This document shows, piece after piece, positions 42,905 through 51,330 of a DNA stretch of 64,000 nt. Source of the DNA: an uncultured Paracoccaceae bacterium (GTDB taxonomy: Bacteria > Pseudomonadota > Alphaproteobacteria > Rhodobacterales > Rhodobacteraceae); NCBI GenBank assembly GCA_958439195.1, contig OY288147.1:173519-237518 (forward strand), given 5' to 3'. A model generated the notes under the pieces. That model made no database searches. It saw only the letters and a program-made list of their open reading frames with translations, and was not told the origin of the DNA. How positions within the stretch are numbered: the first letter of the stretch is position 1; every line of letters starts with the position of its first letter. Both the position numbers and the translations under genes were made by a program.

Positions 42905-44983
42905 TCACGCGCCGATCGGGCGGATACGGGTGTTGCCATAATCCAGCGTCTCGGCCACATATCCGGGCGGAACGAGCGTGGTCGCATTATGCTGGTGCAG
43001 CAGCGCAGGCCCCGGCACCTTGTCCCCGGCCAAAAGCTTCGTGCGCTCATAGCGCGGGGTTTCCAGCGTTCGCCCATCATCAAAGGTCGTGGGGCGCACA
43101 AACATCAACGCCCGGTCGATGCTGCTGCCATCCGTCGGCGCAATCGTCGGAATCTCGATCCGCCTGACCGCCGCCGATCCGATGGCGCGCAGGCTGATCA
43201 GCTCCACATCGGCCTTGCGATAGCTATAGCCGTAATCCTGCTGATGCCGGTCGTGAAAGCTGTCCGCGATCACATGCACATTGGCCGCCGTGACAGGGCC
43301 ATCCGGCATCGCCGCGCGCAACTCAAAGCCCTGGCCGTGATAGCGGCATTCCGCGATGATGGTGATCGCCTGCCGTTCCCGCGGGATGCCGTCATTGTCC
43401 AGCTCTGCCTGCACCCGCTCCCGCAATTTCGACACCGCCGCGTTGATCCGCGCAAATTCCGGTTCGCCCGCCCGGCCCAGTTCCACGATCACCGCTTCGG
43501 TATGTTCATATTGCAGGTCGGTTTTCAAAAGCCCGACCGCCGCCGTGATGCCCGGCGCCACTGGAACGATCACATCCTTGCAAGACATCGCCTCGGCCAG
43601 CGCCACGCCATGCAGCGGCCCTGCCCCCCCGAACGGCATGATCGAAAACTCCCGCGGGTCCACCCCGCGTGCCACGGAATTCGACCGGATCGCCAGCGCC
43701 ATGTTGTTGTTGATGATGCGGATGATGCCCAGCGCCGCTTCCTTTACGGTCATGCCCATCGGTCGGGCGATCTTTTCCTCGATCGCCTTGTAGGACAGGC
43801 TGGCATCCAGCTTCAGATCACCGCCCAGCGCCATATCCGGGTCCAGACGGCCCAGCACGATCTGCGCGTCCGTCACCGTGGGTTCCGTCCCACCCCGGCC
43901 ATAGCAGGCCGGTCCCGGCTCTGATCCGGCGGAACGCGGGCCAACATGGAATGCCCCCGCCTCGTCGATATGGGCGACAGACCCGCCACCCGCCCCGATG
44001 GTCACCAGATCAATCATCGGCGTCAGCACCGGATGCCCCGACACATAGGTATCACGCGGGTTCATGATCTTTACCGAACCTGCCGGAATCGTGGAAATAT
44101 CCGCAGATGTCCCGCCAATATCCACCGTGATGATGTTGGCCTCTCCCGCCATCGCCCCTTCGGACGCACCGCCAATCACTCCACCGGCCGGGCCAGACAT
44201 CAGGATGCGGATGGGCCGCTTTGCGCAGGCTTCCACCGTGGAAACCCCGCCATTCGACTGCATGATCCGCAGCTTCGACGTCACCCCCGCCTCGCGCAGG
44301 CGGCTGTCCAGGTCGCGCAGATAAAAGGCCGTCTTGGGGCCGACATAAGAATTCATCGCCGCGGTTGAAAACCGCTCATATTCCCGCATCACCTTGGCCA
44401 CTTCCGACGACAGGGTGACATAGGCCTGCGGGATCTCCTCCAGAACGATTTCCTTGGCGCGCTGCTCATGGGCATCGTTCAGGAAGGCGAACATGAAGCC
44501 GATCACGACGGAACTGATGCCCCGCTTGCGAAACAGCGCACAGGCAGCCCGCACCGCCTGTTCATCCAGCGGCGTTGCGATCTCGCCCGTTGGTGGCAGG
44601 ATGCGCTCTGCAACGGCAATGCGGTTGCGCCGTTTCACCAGCGGCTGGCTTTGCCACGGCACATCGAAATGCAGCGAAAAGTTATAGGGCCGCTTGTGCC
44701 GCCCGATATGCAGGATATCCCGAAACCCTTCCGTCGTAATCATCCCGCATTCCGCACCATTGTGTTCAATGGTGATGTTGGTCGCCGTAGTGGTGCCATG
44801 CACGATCGTTTCCACCTCGGACGGCGCGATGCCCGCCTTGCGGCAAATGCCATGCACACCTTCGACCACGCCAATGGACTGGTTCTTCAGGGTTGTCGGG
44901 ACTTTGTGGTAAAACACGCCCTTCGCGCATTCCAGCACAAGATCGGTATTCGTCCCGCCGACATCAACGCCAATTCTGGCCAT
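42905..44983 (-). CDS. hyuA: Hydantoinase/oxoprolinase family protein, HyuA subunit (copy 3)
   Basis: 692 residues from ATG 44983 with AGGAGAG upstream. GVDVGGTNTDLVLECAKGV (ATP loop), HGTTTATNITIEHNGAECG, GRHKRPYNFSLHFDVPWQSQP, MNSYVGPKTAFYL, DIGGTSADISTIPAGS, GAGGGSVAHIDEAGAFHVGP, EPGPACYGRGG and MPFGGAGPLHGVALAEAM follow the family closely. It begins 77 bases after the amidase stop, a gap holding a GAAA-loop hairpin. Very similar to copy 2. Predicted to use ATP to open N-methylhydantoin or a related ureide with its HyuB. Confidence 0.94.
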   Translation of the reverse strand: MARIGVDVGGTNTDLVLECAKGVFYHKVPTTLKNQSIGVVEGVHGICRKAGIAPSEVETIVHGTTTATNITIEHNGAECGMITTEGFRDILHIGRHKRPYNFSLHFDVPWQSQPLVKRRNRIAVAERILPPTGEIATPLDEQAVRAACALFRKRGISSVVIGFMFAFLNDAHEQRAKEIVLEEIPQAYVTLSSEVAKVMREYERFSTAAMNSYVGPKTAFYLRDLDSRLREAGVTSKLRIMQSNGGVSTVEACAKRPIRILMSGPAGGVIGGASEGAMAGEANIITVDIGGTSADISTIPAGSVKIMNPRDTYVSGHPVLTPMIDLVTIGAGGGSVAHIDEAGAFHVGPRSAGSEPGPACYGRGGTEPTVTDAQIVLGRLDPDMALGGDLKLDASLSYKAIEEKIARPMGMTVKEAALGIIRIINNNMALAIRSNSVARGVDPREFSIMPFGGAGPLHGVALAEAMSCKDVIVPVAPGITAAVGLLKTDLQYEHTEAVIVELGRAGEPEFARINAAVSKLRERVQAELDNDGIPRERQAITIIAECRYHGQGFELRAAMPDGPVTAANVHVIADSFHDRHQQDYGYSYRKADVELISLRAIGSAAVRRIEIPTIAPTDGSSIDRALMFVRPTTFDDGRTLETPRYERTKLLAGDKVPGPALLHQHNATTLVPPGYVAETLDYGNTRIRPIGA

Positions 44984-45035
44984 TTCAACTCTCCTGTCGC
45001 TCTCCCGCCTCTCTTGTCGGGCGGATGGAAAATGC

Positions 45036-45051
45036 CGGGCCTTTCGGCCCG
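45036..45051. repeat. Short hairpin with GNRA-type loop between amidase gene and hyuA
   Basis: CGGGCC (45036-45041), TTTC, GGCCCG (45046-45051); on the minus-strand transcript the loop is GAAA, followed by GCATTTTCC. Too few Us for confident termination; could be an attenuating or RNA-stabilising stem. Confidence 0.5.
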
Positions 45052-45060
45052 ACAATGCGA

Positions 45061-45783
45061 TCACTCGGCAGCCAGCTTCTGCGCAGCAAGGCTGTCAATA
45101 TAAGCCACGCATTCATCAACGGTGTGGACGTCGCCAAACTTGGCGTCGATGTCGAACAGGTTCCACGCCACCGCGCCCGGCACCCGGTCACCAATCGCCT
45201 CCTTGACGGCGATGGTGCGGAAACCGTCCGCGATGCCGTCACAGATCGTCTGGCGCACGCAGGCACAGGCCGTCACCCCGGTCACCAGGATAGTATCCAC
45301 ATTGTTGGCCCGCAGGATGCCCGCCAGTTCCGTGCCGTGGAACGATGACGCGCGCTTTTTCAGCAGCGTATATTCCCCCTCGACCGGCGCAATGCGGCTG
45401 TCGATGGCCCACAAGTCTTTATTCTTCAGGTCGACCACATCAATCGGGATCTTGTTGTGCCACAGTCCCATGTCGGTGAAATCGGCATTGCGGTCGGTGA
45501 TTTCGTAGGCCGTCGTCACATGCACCACAGGCAGATGCGCCGCGCGAAACGCCTTCAGCAGCTTTTGCATGCCGGGGATGATCTCATTGTCCATCTTCTC
45601 CTGGTCACAGGTGAAGGGGTTCCCCGGCCGGGTCCAGGCATTGGCAAGGTCAACACTCACCAGCGCGGGCCGCTTGCCAAATCCGACACGGCGCTGAAAG
45701 CCGCGCTCTTTGTACAGCTTGCTTGCGGTATCGAATGCCTGCTGCAGGAGCCGGTCCAGTTCCTTTGCGTCAACATCGCTCAT
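45061..45783 (-). CDS. Isochorismatase-family cysteine amidohydrolase, N-carbamoylsarcosine amidase-like
   Basis: 240 residues. The triad of the family is visible: Asp45 in PALVSVDLANAWTRPG, a Lys at about 142-143 in YTLLKKRASSFHGTEL, and Cys175 in VTGVTACACVRQTICDG, equivalent to the TGVTAxxCVRxT of N-carbamoylsarcosine amidohydrolase. The cis-peptide VTAC region precedes it. It would release ammonia and CO2 from N-carbamoylsarcosine or a similar N-carbamoyl amine. First gene of an operon with hyuA/hyuB copy 3, divergent from a LysR gene. Confidence 0.88.
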   Translation of the reverse strand: MSDVDAKELDRLLQQAFDTASKLYKERGFQRRVGFGKRPALVSVDLANAWTRPGNPFTCDQEKMDNEIIPGMQKLLKAFRAAHLPVVHVTTAYEITDRNADFTDMGLWHNKIPIDVVDLKNKDLWAIDSRIAPVEGEYTLLKKRASSFHGTELAGILRANNVDTILVTGVTACACVRQTICDGIADGFRTIAVKEAIGDRVPGAVAWNLFDIDAKFGDVHTVDECVAYIDSLAAQKLAAE

Positions 45784-45937
45784 TCTTTGTCTCCTGTCTG
45801 TCTTTGATGCGGTTCACGCCAGTGGCGCGGCCAGCGGGATAACTTCGGCGGTCGCCTTCATTGGCTGGGAAATGCGCCCCCTGTAATCAAAGGTGACAGG
45901 CCGATTGACCTCTGTGAAATGACGGTTCATCCTTTAT

Positions 45938-45956
45938 TGATGCACAAAACGCATCA
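45938..45956. promoter_or_regulatory. LysR-type T-N11-A palindrome
   Basis: TGATGC-ACAAAAC-GCATCA is a perfect inverted repeat with six-base arms and contains T-N11-A, the LysR recognition pattern. It lies 33 bases upstream of the LysR ATG (45990) and 155 bases from the divergent amidase start, so it could control both directions. Confidence 0.7.
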
Positions 45957-45989
45957 CCGCCCCATCCCGCCAAAAGTCAGGCATCCCGC

Positions 45990-46901
45990 ATGAAAACCCT
46001 GCCCGGAATTGAAAATGTCCAGACTTTCCTTGCCCTTGCGCAGGAACTGAACTTCCGCCGCACCGCCGAACGCCTGAACCTCGACCAGTCTGCCCTGACA
46101 AGGCGCATCCAAAAGCTGGAACAGACCCTTGGTTTCCGCCTGCTCGACCGGACGACTCGGGATGTGTCACTTACCCAGGCCGGGCAGCAATTCTACGACG
46201 ACAACTCCGAACTCATGCGCGCATACGCCGCCTCGGTGCAATCCGCGCGCCGCATTGCCGAAGGCAAGGCTGGCACCCTGCGCGTGGCCTATATGGCCTT
46301 TGCCGCAACCGAACTCATGCCATCGGCCGTTGCCCGCTTTCGTCGCGCCCATCCGCATGTCGATGTCCGACTGCAATACATCCGCACCCAGGGCCAGAAG
46401 GTTGCGCTGGCCAATGGTGACATCGACGTCGGCTACATGATCGGCCCCTTCGATCACCGCGATTACCACGCTGTGCAGCTTTCGTCGGAAACTTTGTATG
46501 TCGTCACCCCCCGCAACCACCCCCTGCTGCTGCGCCCCAGCATCACCCCCGGCGATCTGGCGGATCAGGACATCATCCTTGGCGACATGCGCGAATGGGA
46601 AGAATACCGCTGGCGGCTGGACGAGATGTTCGCAAGCGAAGGCATCGCCCTGCGTGTCGCGCTAGAGGCATCCAATACTCTCGCGCTCCTTGGTCTGGTC
46701 GCCGCGGGCCTCGGCGTGACCATCTATCCAGAAAGCCTGATCGGCTTCCTCGGCCGCAACGTCGAGGTGCGCCCCATCATGCATCCCGGCTTTCGCAGCA
46801 AGACCATCCTGGTCTGGAAACGGTCAAACCGCGCCCCGCAGCTTCAGGCCTTTGTCCAGCTTGGCCGCCAACTCGCCCTGAACCCGGCTGGCAAGGTATG
46901 A
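45990..46901 (+). CDS. LysR-family transcriptional regulator
   Basis: 303 residues. LysR winged helix: VQTFLALAQELNFRRTAERL, then DQSALTRRIQKLEQTLGFRL and LDRTTRDVSLTQAGQQFYDD; effector domain with GTLRVAYMAFAATELMP, DVRLQYIRTQGQKVALANGD and GLGVTIYPESL, of the BenM/CatR/CbbR-like branch. It is divergent from the amidase-hyuA-hyuB operon across a region with a perfect T-N11-A palindrome, the classic arrangement for a LysR activator of the neighbouring catabolic operon. Confidence 0.93.
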   Translation: MKTLPGIENVQTFLALAQELNFRRTAERLNLDQSALTRRIQKLEQTLGFRLLDRTTRDVSLTQAGQQFYDDNSELMRAYAASVQSARRIAEGKAGTLRVAYMAFAATELMPSAVARFRRAHPHVDVRLQYIRTQGQKVALANGDIDVGYMIGPFDHRDYHAVQLSSETLYVVTPRNHPLLLRPSITPGDLADQDIILGDMREWEEYRWRLDEMFASEGIALRVALEASNTLALLGLVAAGLGVTIYPESLIGFLGRNVEVRPIMHPGFRSKTILVWKRSNRAPQLQAFVQLGRQLALNPAGKV

Positions 46902-46935
46902 CAGGCCAAGACAGGGCGCAGGTCGCTCTGCCCCA

Positions 46936-46983
46936 GCCTCATTTCGCGTCCCATGTCGCGCCTCATTTCGCGTCTCATTTCGC
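46936..46983. repeat. 12-base tandem repeat, four units
   Basis: GCCTCATTTCGC (46936), GTCCCATGTCGC (46948), GCCTCATTTCGC (46960), GTCTCATTTCGC (46972). It lies 34 bases after the LysR stop in non-coding DNA. Confidence 0.8.
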
Positions 46984-47142
46984 ATCCGGCATGGACCGCC
47001 GGCCTCATGGCGCCCGGCACGGGTGAATAAGGCAGGATTGCGGCAGCGCCGCCCAATTATCCGCGCCGGGCACGAAAAAAGCGCGCGATTCGACGGGTTT
47101 TCAGAACCCTAGATATTGCGGTCACCCGCAGAAACAACTTCC

Positions 47143-47261
47143 AATTGTGGCCCAATCGGCACATTGGCCGGTATCCGTGACAAATAGAAACCGCTTGTCA
47201 AGGATTGTGGCCAGATTTGGGCAAATTCATGTTCGTTAATTGACAACCCACGGAAACCGCT
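47143..47261. promoter_or_regulatory. Leader region of the polysaccharide operon with repeated 9-mers
   Basis: ATTGTGGCC occurs at 47144-47152 and 47204-47212 (60 bases apart), and GAAACCGCT at 47187-47195 and 47253-47261 (66 bases apart). The first copy lies beside an imperfect inverted repeat GGCCCAAT...ATTGGCC. Such spaced direct repeats are typical of regulator sites; the regulator is unknown. The rest of 46984-47353 holds no recognised gene. Confidence 0.35.
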
Positions 47262-47353
47262 CATTCTTAACCAATGTTAGCGGTCATTTCAGGCGCTGAC
47301 AAAGGTAGTGTGCGAGACCTGAAAACCTCCGGCAAAGGCTGGAATCAACTCGC

Positions 47354-48424
47354 ATGAATGTGTCGGCAACTGCCGCGAATGCCGACGCACCGCACGAGTG
47401 GGTGAACGAAATGCGCGATTTTGTGGATGAGCCGGGCGATGTCTGGCATAGGCCTCTGGGTCATAAAGTGGTGCTGGTCGCTGGTGGTGCCGGTTTCCTG
47501 GGATCCGCCCTATGCTTGCGGCTGATTGCAGCCGGACACACGGTCATATGCGTCGACAACCTGTTGACCGGGTCCAAAGACAACATTGCAGGCCTTGAAC
47601 GCCACCCGCGTTTCCGCTTCATCCAGCAGGACATCATCACCCCGCTCACCATTCCGGGCCGGGTGGATGAAATCTACAACCTTGCCTGCCCCGCCTCCCC
47701 GCCCAAGTATCAGGCCAACCCCCTGCACACCTTCCGCACCAGCATCGACGGGTCGTTCAACCTGCTTGATCTTGCAGAACGCAAGGGCGCACGCATTCTG
47801 CTCTCCTCCACCTCCGAGGTTTACGGCGATCCCGAAATCTCGCCGCAGCAGGAAAACTATCGCGGTTGCGTCAACACGGTGGGGCCACGCGCCTGCTATG
47901 ACGAAGGCAAGCGCGCCGCCGAAACCCTGTTCTGGGAATATGGCGAACATCGCGGGGTGGAAACGCGGATTGCGCGCATCTTCAATACCTACGGGCCGCG
48001 CATGAACCCCGATGATGGCCGCGTCGTTTCAAACTTCATCGTGCAGTCCCTGCGCGGCGAACCACTTACCGTCTACGGCACAGGCAACCAGACCCGCAGT
48101 TTCTGCTATGTCGACGATCTGGTCGAAGGGCTGATCCGCCTGATGGCCAGCGACGAAAAAATGCCGGTGAACCTGGGCAATCCGGGCGAATTCACCATGC
48201 TGGAACTTGCCGAACTTGTCCGGGCAAAGGTCGGAAATCCAACGCCGATCACTTTCCGGTCGCTTCCCCAAGATGACCCGCGCCAACGCCGCCCCGATAT
48301 CACCCGCGCGAAAACCATTCTAGGCTGGGCGCCCACGGTCCCCCTGAACCGTGGTCTTGACCTGACCGTGGATTGGTTCGCGCAAAAGATCGGCGTGGCC
48401 CAAACAGTCGAGATGCAGCCGTGA
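47354..48424 (+). CDS. NAD-dependent epimerase/dehydratase, UDP-glucuronate decarboxylase-like
   Basis: 356 residues. VVLVAGGAGFLGSALCLRL at about 40 is the NAD motif GGxGFLG; YNLACPASPPKYQANPLHT, SSTSEVYGDPEISPQ, PRACYDEGKRAAETLFWEY (YxxxK) and RIFNTYGPRMNPDDGRVVSN are the hallmark stretches of UDP-xylose synthase (UXS). It converts UDP-glucuronate to UDP-xylose. An N-terminal extension of about 35 residues precedes the fold. First gene of a plus-strand operon: the next gene overlaps by GTGA. It supplies a sugar nucleotide for the glycosyltransferase two genes on. Confidence 0.9.
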   Translation: MNVSATAANADAPHEWVNEMRDFVDEPGDVWHRPLGHKVVLVAGGAGFLGSALCLRLIAAGHTVICVDNLLTGSKDNIAGLERHPRFRFIQQDIITPLTIPGRVDEIYNLACPASPPKYQANPLHTFRTSIDGSFNLLDLAERKGARILLSSTSEVYGDPEISPQQENYRGCVNTVGPRACYDEGKRAAETLFWEYGEHRGVETRIARIFNTYGPRMNPDDGRVVSNFIVQSLRGEPLTVYGTGNQTRSFCYVDDLVEGLIRLMASDEKMPVNLGNPGEFTMLELAELVRAKVGNPTPITFRSLPQDDPRQRRPDITRAKTILGWAPTVPLNRGLDLTVDWFAQKIGVAQTVEMQP

Positions 48425-49413
48425 CACCCGGTTCGGCAGTGCTGGTGACGGGGGGGGCAGGCTTCATCGGCTCGCACACCTGCAAGGCGCTGCACAACTC
48501 CGGGCTGATCCCAGTCACCTTCGACAACCTCTCCACCGGGCACCGCGATGCCGTGCGCTTCGGTCCCTTTGTTCAGGGTGATTGCCGTGACGCCGCCGCC
48601 GTTCAGGCGGCGCTGCGCAGCCACAACATCTCCGCCGTGATCCACTTCGCGGCCTCGGCCTATGTCGGGGAAAGCGTGGCAGACCCCGGTCGCTATTACG
48701 ACAACAACCTCGGCGGCATGATCGGCCTGCTTGCCGGGTGCCATGCGGCTGGCGTCAACCAGATCGTGTTTTCGTCAAGCTGCGCCACCTATGGCATCCC
48801 CGATGTGCTGCCGATCGTCGAAACCACACCGCAGCGCCCGATCAACCCCTATGGCAGAACCAAACTGGTCTGCGAAAACATGCTGGCCGATCACGCAACC
48901 GCGCATGGCCTGCGCTATGTCGCCTTGCGTTATTTCAACGCCGCCGGCGCCGACCCCGAAGGCGAACTGTCGGAACGACACGATCCTGAAACGCACATTC
49001 TGCCCCTTGCCCTGCGCGCCGCAGCAGGAACCGGCGGGCCGCTGCATGTATTCGGCACCGATTACCCGACACCTGATGGCACCTGTATCCGTGACTACAT
49101 CCATGTGTGCGATCTCGCCCGCGCTCATGTGCTTGCGCTGCGGCACCTGGCCCGCGAAGGGGAAAATCTGGCGGTGAATCTGGGAACCGGCATCGGCATT
49201 TCCATTCGCCAGATCCTGGAAGGCATCGGCGCGCTGTCCGGTCAGCCTGTCCCTGTCATCTGGGGGCCACGCCGTCCCGGCGATCCGCCCGCCCTTGTGG
49301 CTGACCCCTCCGCCGCCGCGCGATGCCTTGGCTTTCGGGCCGAACGCTCTGACCTCGCCACCATCCTTGCCGATGCAGCCCCCAGCTTCGGCCTTGTCCG
49401 GGTGCCAGCATGA
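48421..49413 (+). CDS. galE: UDP-glucose 4-epimerase
   Basis: 330 residues from GTG 48421 (GTGA overlap with the preceding stop). VLVTGGAGFIGSHTCKALHN, SAVIHFAASAYVGESV, IVFSSSCATYGIPDVLP with the catalytic Ser/Thr, INPYGRTKLVCENML (YxxxK), LRYFNAAGADPEGELSE and TPDGTCIRDYIHVCDLARAH follow GalE throughout. Interconverts UDP-glucose and UDP-galactose. In frame further upstream only antisense-like residues precede the GTG. Overlaps the glycosyltransferase start by ATGA, so it is made together with it for polysaccharide assembly. Confidence 0.94.
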   Translation: MTPGSAVLVTGGAGFIGSHTCKALHNSGLIPVTFDNLSTGHRDAVRFGPFVQGDCRDAAAVQAALRSHNISAVIHFAASAYVGESVADPGRYYDNNLGGMIGLLAGCHAAGVNQIVFSSSCATYGIPDVLPIVETTPQRPINPYGRTKLVCENMLADHATAHGLRYVALRYFNAAGADPEGELSERHDPETHILPLALRAAAGTGGPLHVFGTDYPTPDGTCIRDYIHVCDLARAHVLALRHLAREGENLAVNLGTGIGISIRQILEGIGALSGQPVPVIWGPRRPGDPPALVADPSAAARCLGFRAERSDLATILADAAPSFGLVRVPA

Positions 49414-51299
49414 CAATGGAAAGCACCCAACCCTCTCGCCGTCACCGCTTTGGTCTCCTCGGCGGCCTGCGCGCCGCGCCGCAGCCAGACCCTGGCCCGG
49501 GCGGGACGATCTCGCTGTTTTCCGGGCGGCAAAAGGTGATCTACGCCGTCATGTGCGCCCTCTGGGCCGCGGCCGCCGTCTGGTTCTGGGTCTGGTGGCT
49601 TGACCCTGCGCATTTCGTGGGCTGGGCCGAACTGACCTTTGCCTCGATCCCCCTGGCCTGGATCCACGGCCTTCAGCTTTTCTTCGTCGTCGTGCTGCTG
49701 CAAGCCGCCAGATCCGCGGCACCGGCCCCGAAAATCGGCCAATGGCGGGTGGCGATGATCGTGACCAAAACCCCCTCCGAACCCTTTGAAATTCTTCAGG
49801 CCACGCTCACCGCCATGCTGGCGCAGGATTACCCGCATGACACATGGCTGGCCGACGAAGACCCCTCTCCCGAAACGCTGGACTGGTGCGAACGTCACGG
49901 CGTGAAAGTGTCGTGCCGCAAAGGCGTGGCCGATTATCATCGCCCCGTCTGGCCGCGCCGCACCCGATGCAAGGAAGGCAACCTCGCCTATTTCTACGAT
50001 CACTGGGGCTATCGGGATTATGACATCGTCGCGCAGCTTGATGCCGACCACGTCCCGCAACCCGGCTACCTGCGCGAAATGGTCCGCCCCTTCACCGATC
50101 CGGGCGTCGGCTATGTCAGCGCCCCCTCGATCTGCGCCGCGAACGCAAACGAAAGCTGGGCCGCCCGCACCCGCCTGCACACCGAGGCGGGCTTTCACGG
50201 GCTTTTCCAAAGCGGCTACACGGGCATCTTCGCGCCCATGTGCATCGGCTCTCATTACGCCGTGCGAACCCGCGCGCTGCAACAGATCGGCGGCCTTGGC
50301 CCGGAACTGGCCGAAGACCACTCAACCACCATGTTGATGAATGCGGGCGGCTGGCGCGGGGTTCACGCGATTGATGCCTTCGCCATCGGTGACGGCCCAG
50401 CCAGCGTTGCAGACCTTGTAACGCAGGAATTCCAATGGTCGCGCAGTCTTTTGTCGCTGCTGCTTCAGCACACGGGAAACTACTTTGGCCACCTTCCACG
50501 GCGGCTAAAGTTCCTGTTCGTGTTCTGCCAGCTTTGGTATCCGCTCTTTGCCGCCACCTCGGCCATGCTGTATCTTGCCCCGGTCTTTGCGCTTGGCTTT
50601 GATCTGCACTACGCCAACGTGACCTATCCCGAATTTGTCATCCACGCCGCACCCGCCGTCATCATGCTGACGCTGATTGCGTTCCGCATCCGGCATGATG
50701 GGTTTTTCCGGCCCTACCGCGCCCCGATCCTAAGCTGGGAAAAGGCGCTGTTTCTGCCGTTGCAATGGCCTTGGGTGTTCTGGGGCTGCGCGATGGCGAT
50801 CCGCGACAAGCTGACCGGAACCTTCGTCGATTTCCGCATCACCCCCAAAGGCGCGGCTGCGGCAAAATCGCTGCCCCGCCGGGTGCTTGTCGTCTACACG
50901 CTGCTGGCCTTGGGTGCCACGCTTCCGGTGCTGTTCAGCGAAGACCTCGCCAACGCCCGCGGCTTCCTCCTGCTGGCGCTGATCAATGCCGTGCTTTATG
51001 CGTCCGTCGTTCTTGTCATCGTTATCCGGCACATCATCGACACCCGCGCCCTGCACCGCCAGCCGCTGACCGACTCGGTTTTTCAGATTTCCGCCGCCTT
51101 GCTTGTGCTGGTCTCCGTCGCGCTGGGCTTCACCTGGCGTGGTATGGAAGGCGCACATGCACTTGCCTTTGGTCTGGAGCCGCTGCAACTCGTCCGCGCT
51201 GAATACGGAATTGCCGGCGCCGGGTTCAGCGCAACTGACCGCATAAAATTTGTCTGGGATCCAGGCTGGGTAAACCGCACCAACATCTTGCCCAACTGA
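49410..51299 (+). CDS. Membrane glycosyltransferase family 2, cellulose-synthase-like
   Basis: 629 residues. Two membrane helices (about 42-67 and 80-100) precede the GT2 domain; catalytic signatures are an Asp in TWLADEDPSPETLD, DxD in QLDADHVPQPGYL, an acidic base in AEDHSTTMLM (ED) and QEFQWSRSLL, a variant of the QxxRW product-binding motif. Several more helices follow from about 355 to 600, forming the export channel expected of processive synthases. No PilZ domain is visible, so c-di-GMP control would need another protein. Probably polymerises a beta-glucan-like chain from UDP sugars made by its neighbours. Confidence 0.92.
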   Translation: MTMESTQPSRRHRFGLLGGLRAAPQPDPGPGGTISLFSGRQKVIYAVMCALWAAAAVWFWVWWLDPAHFVGWAELTFASIPLAWIHGLQLFFVVVLLQAARSAAPAPKIGQWRVAMIVTKTPSEPFEILQATLTAMLAQDYPHDTWLADEDPSPETLDWCERHGVKVSCRKGVADYHRPVWPRRTRCKEGNLAYFYDHWGYRDYDIVAQLDADHVPQPGYLREMVRPFTDPGVGYVSAPSICAANANESWAARTRLHTEAGFHGLFQSGYTGIFAPMCIGSHYAVRTRALQQIGGLGPELAEDHSTTMLMNAGGWRGVHAIDAFAIGDGPASVADLVTQEFQWSRSLLSLLLQHTGNYFGHLPRRLKFLFVFCQLWYPLFAATSAMLYLAPVFALGFDLHYANVTYPEFVIHAAPAVIMLTLIAFRIRHDGFFRPYRAPILSWEKALFLPLQWPWVFWGCAMAIRDKLTGTFVDFRITPKGAAAAKSLPRRVLVVYTLLALGATLPVLFSEDLANARGFLLLALINAVLYASVVLVIVIRHIIDTRALHRQPLTDSVFQISAALLVLVSVALGFTWRGMEGAHALAFGLEPLQLVRAEYGIAGAGFSATDRIKFVWDPGWVNRTNILPN

Positions 51300-51330
51300 G
51301 CCAACACCAAAAGCAGAAGGATGACAGTCC

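Noticed and set aside
46844..47056. Minus-strand frame with REMRREMR-like repeated residues
   Set aside because: It is just the translation of the 46936-46983 12-base repeat plus antisense to the LysR end, without a credible start.
47268..47285. TTAACCAATGTTAG resembling a CtrA site
   Set aside because: The spacing between half-sites is six bases and the second half is TTAG, not TTAA; too weak to call.
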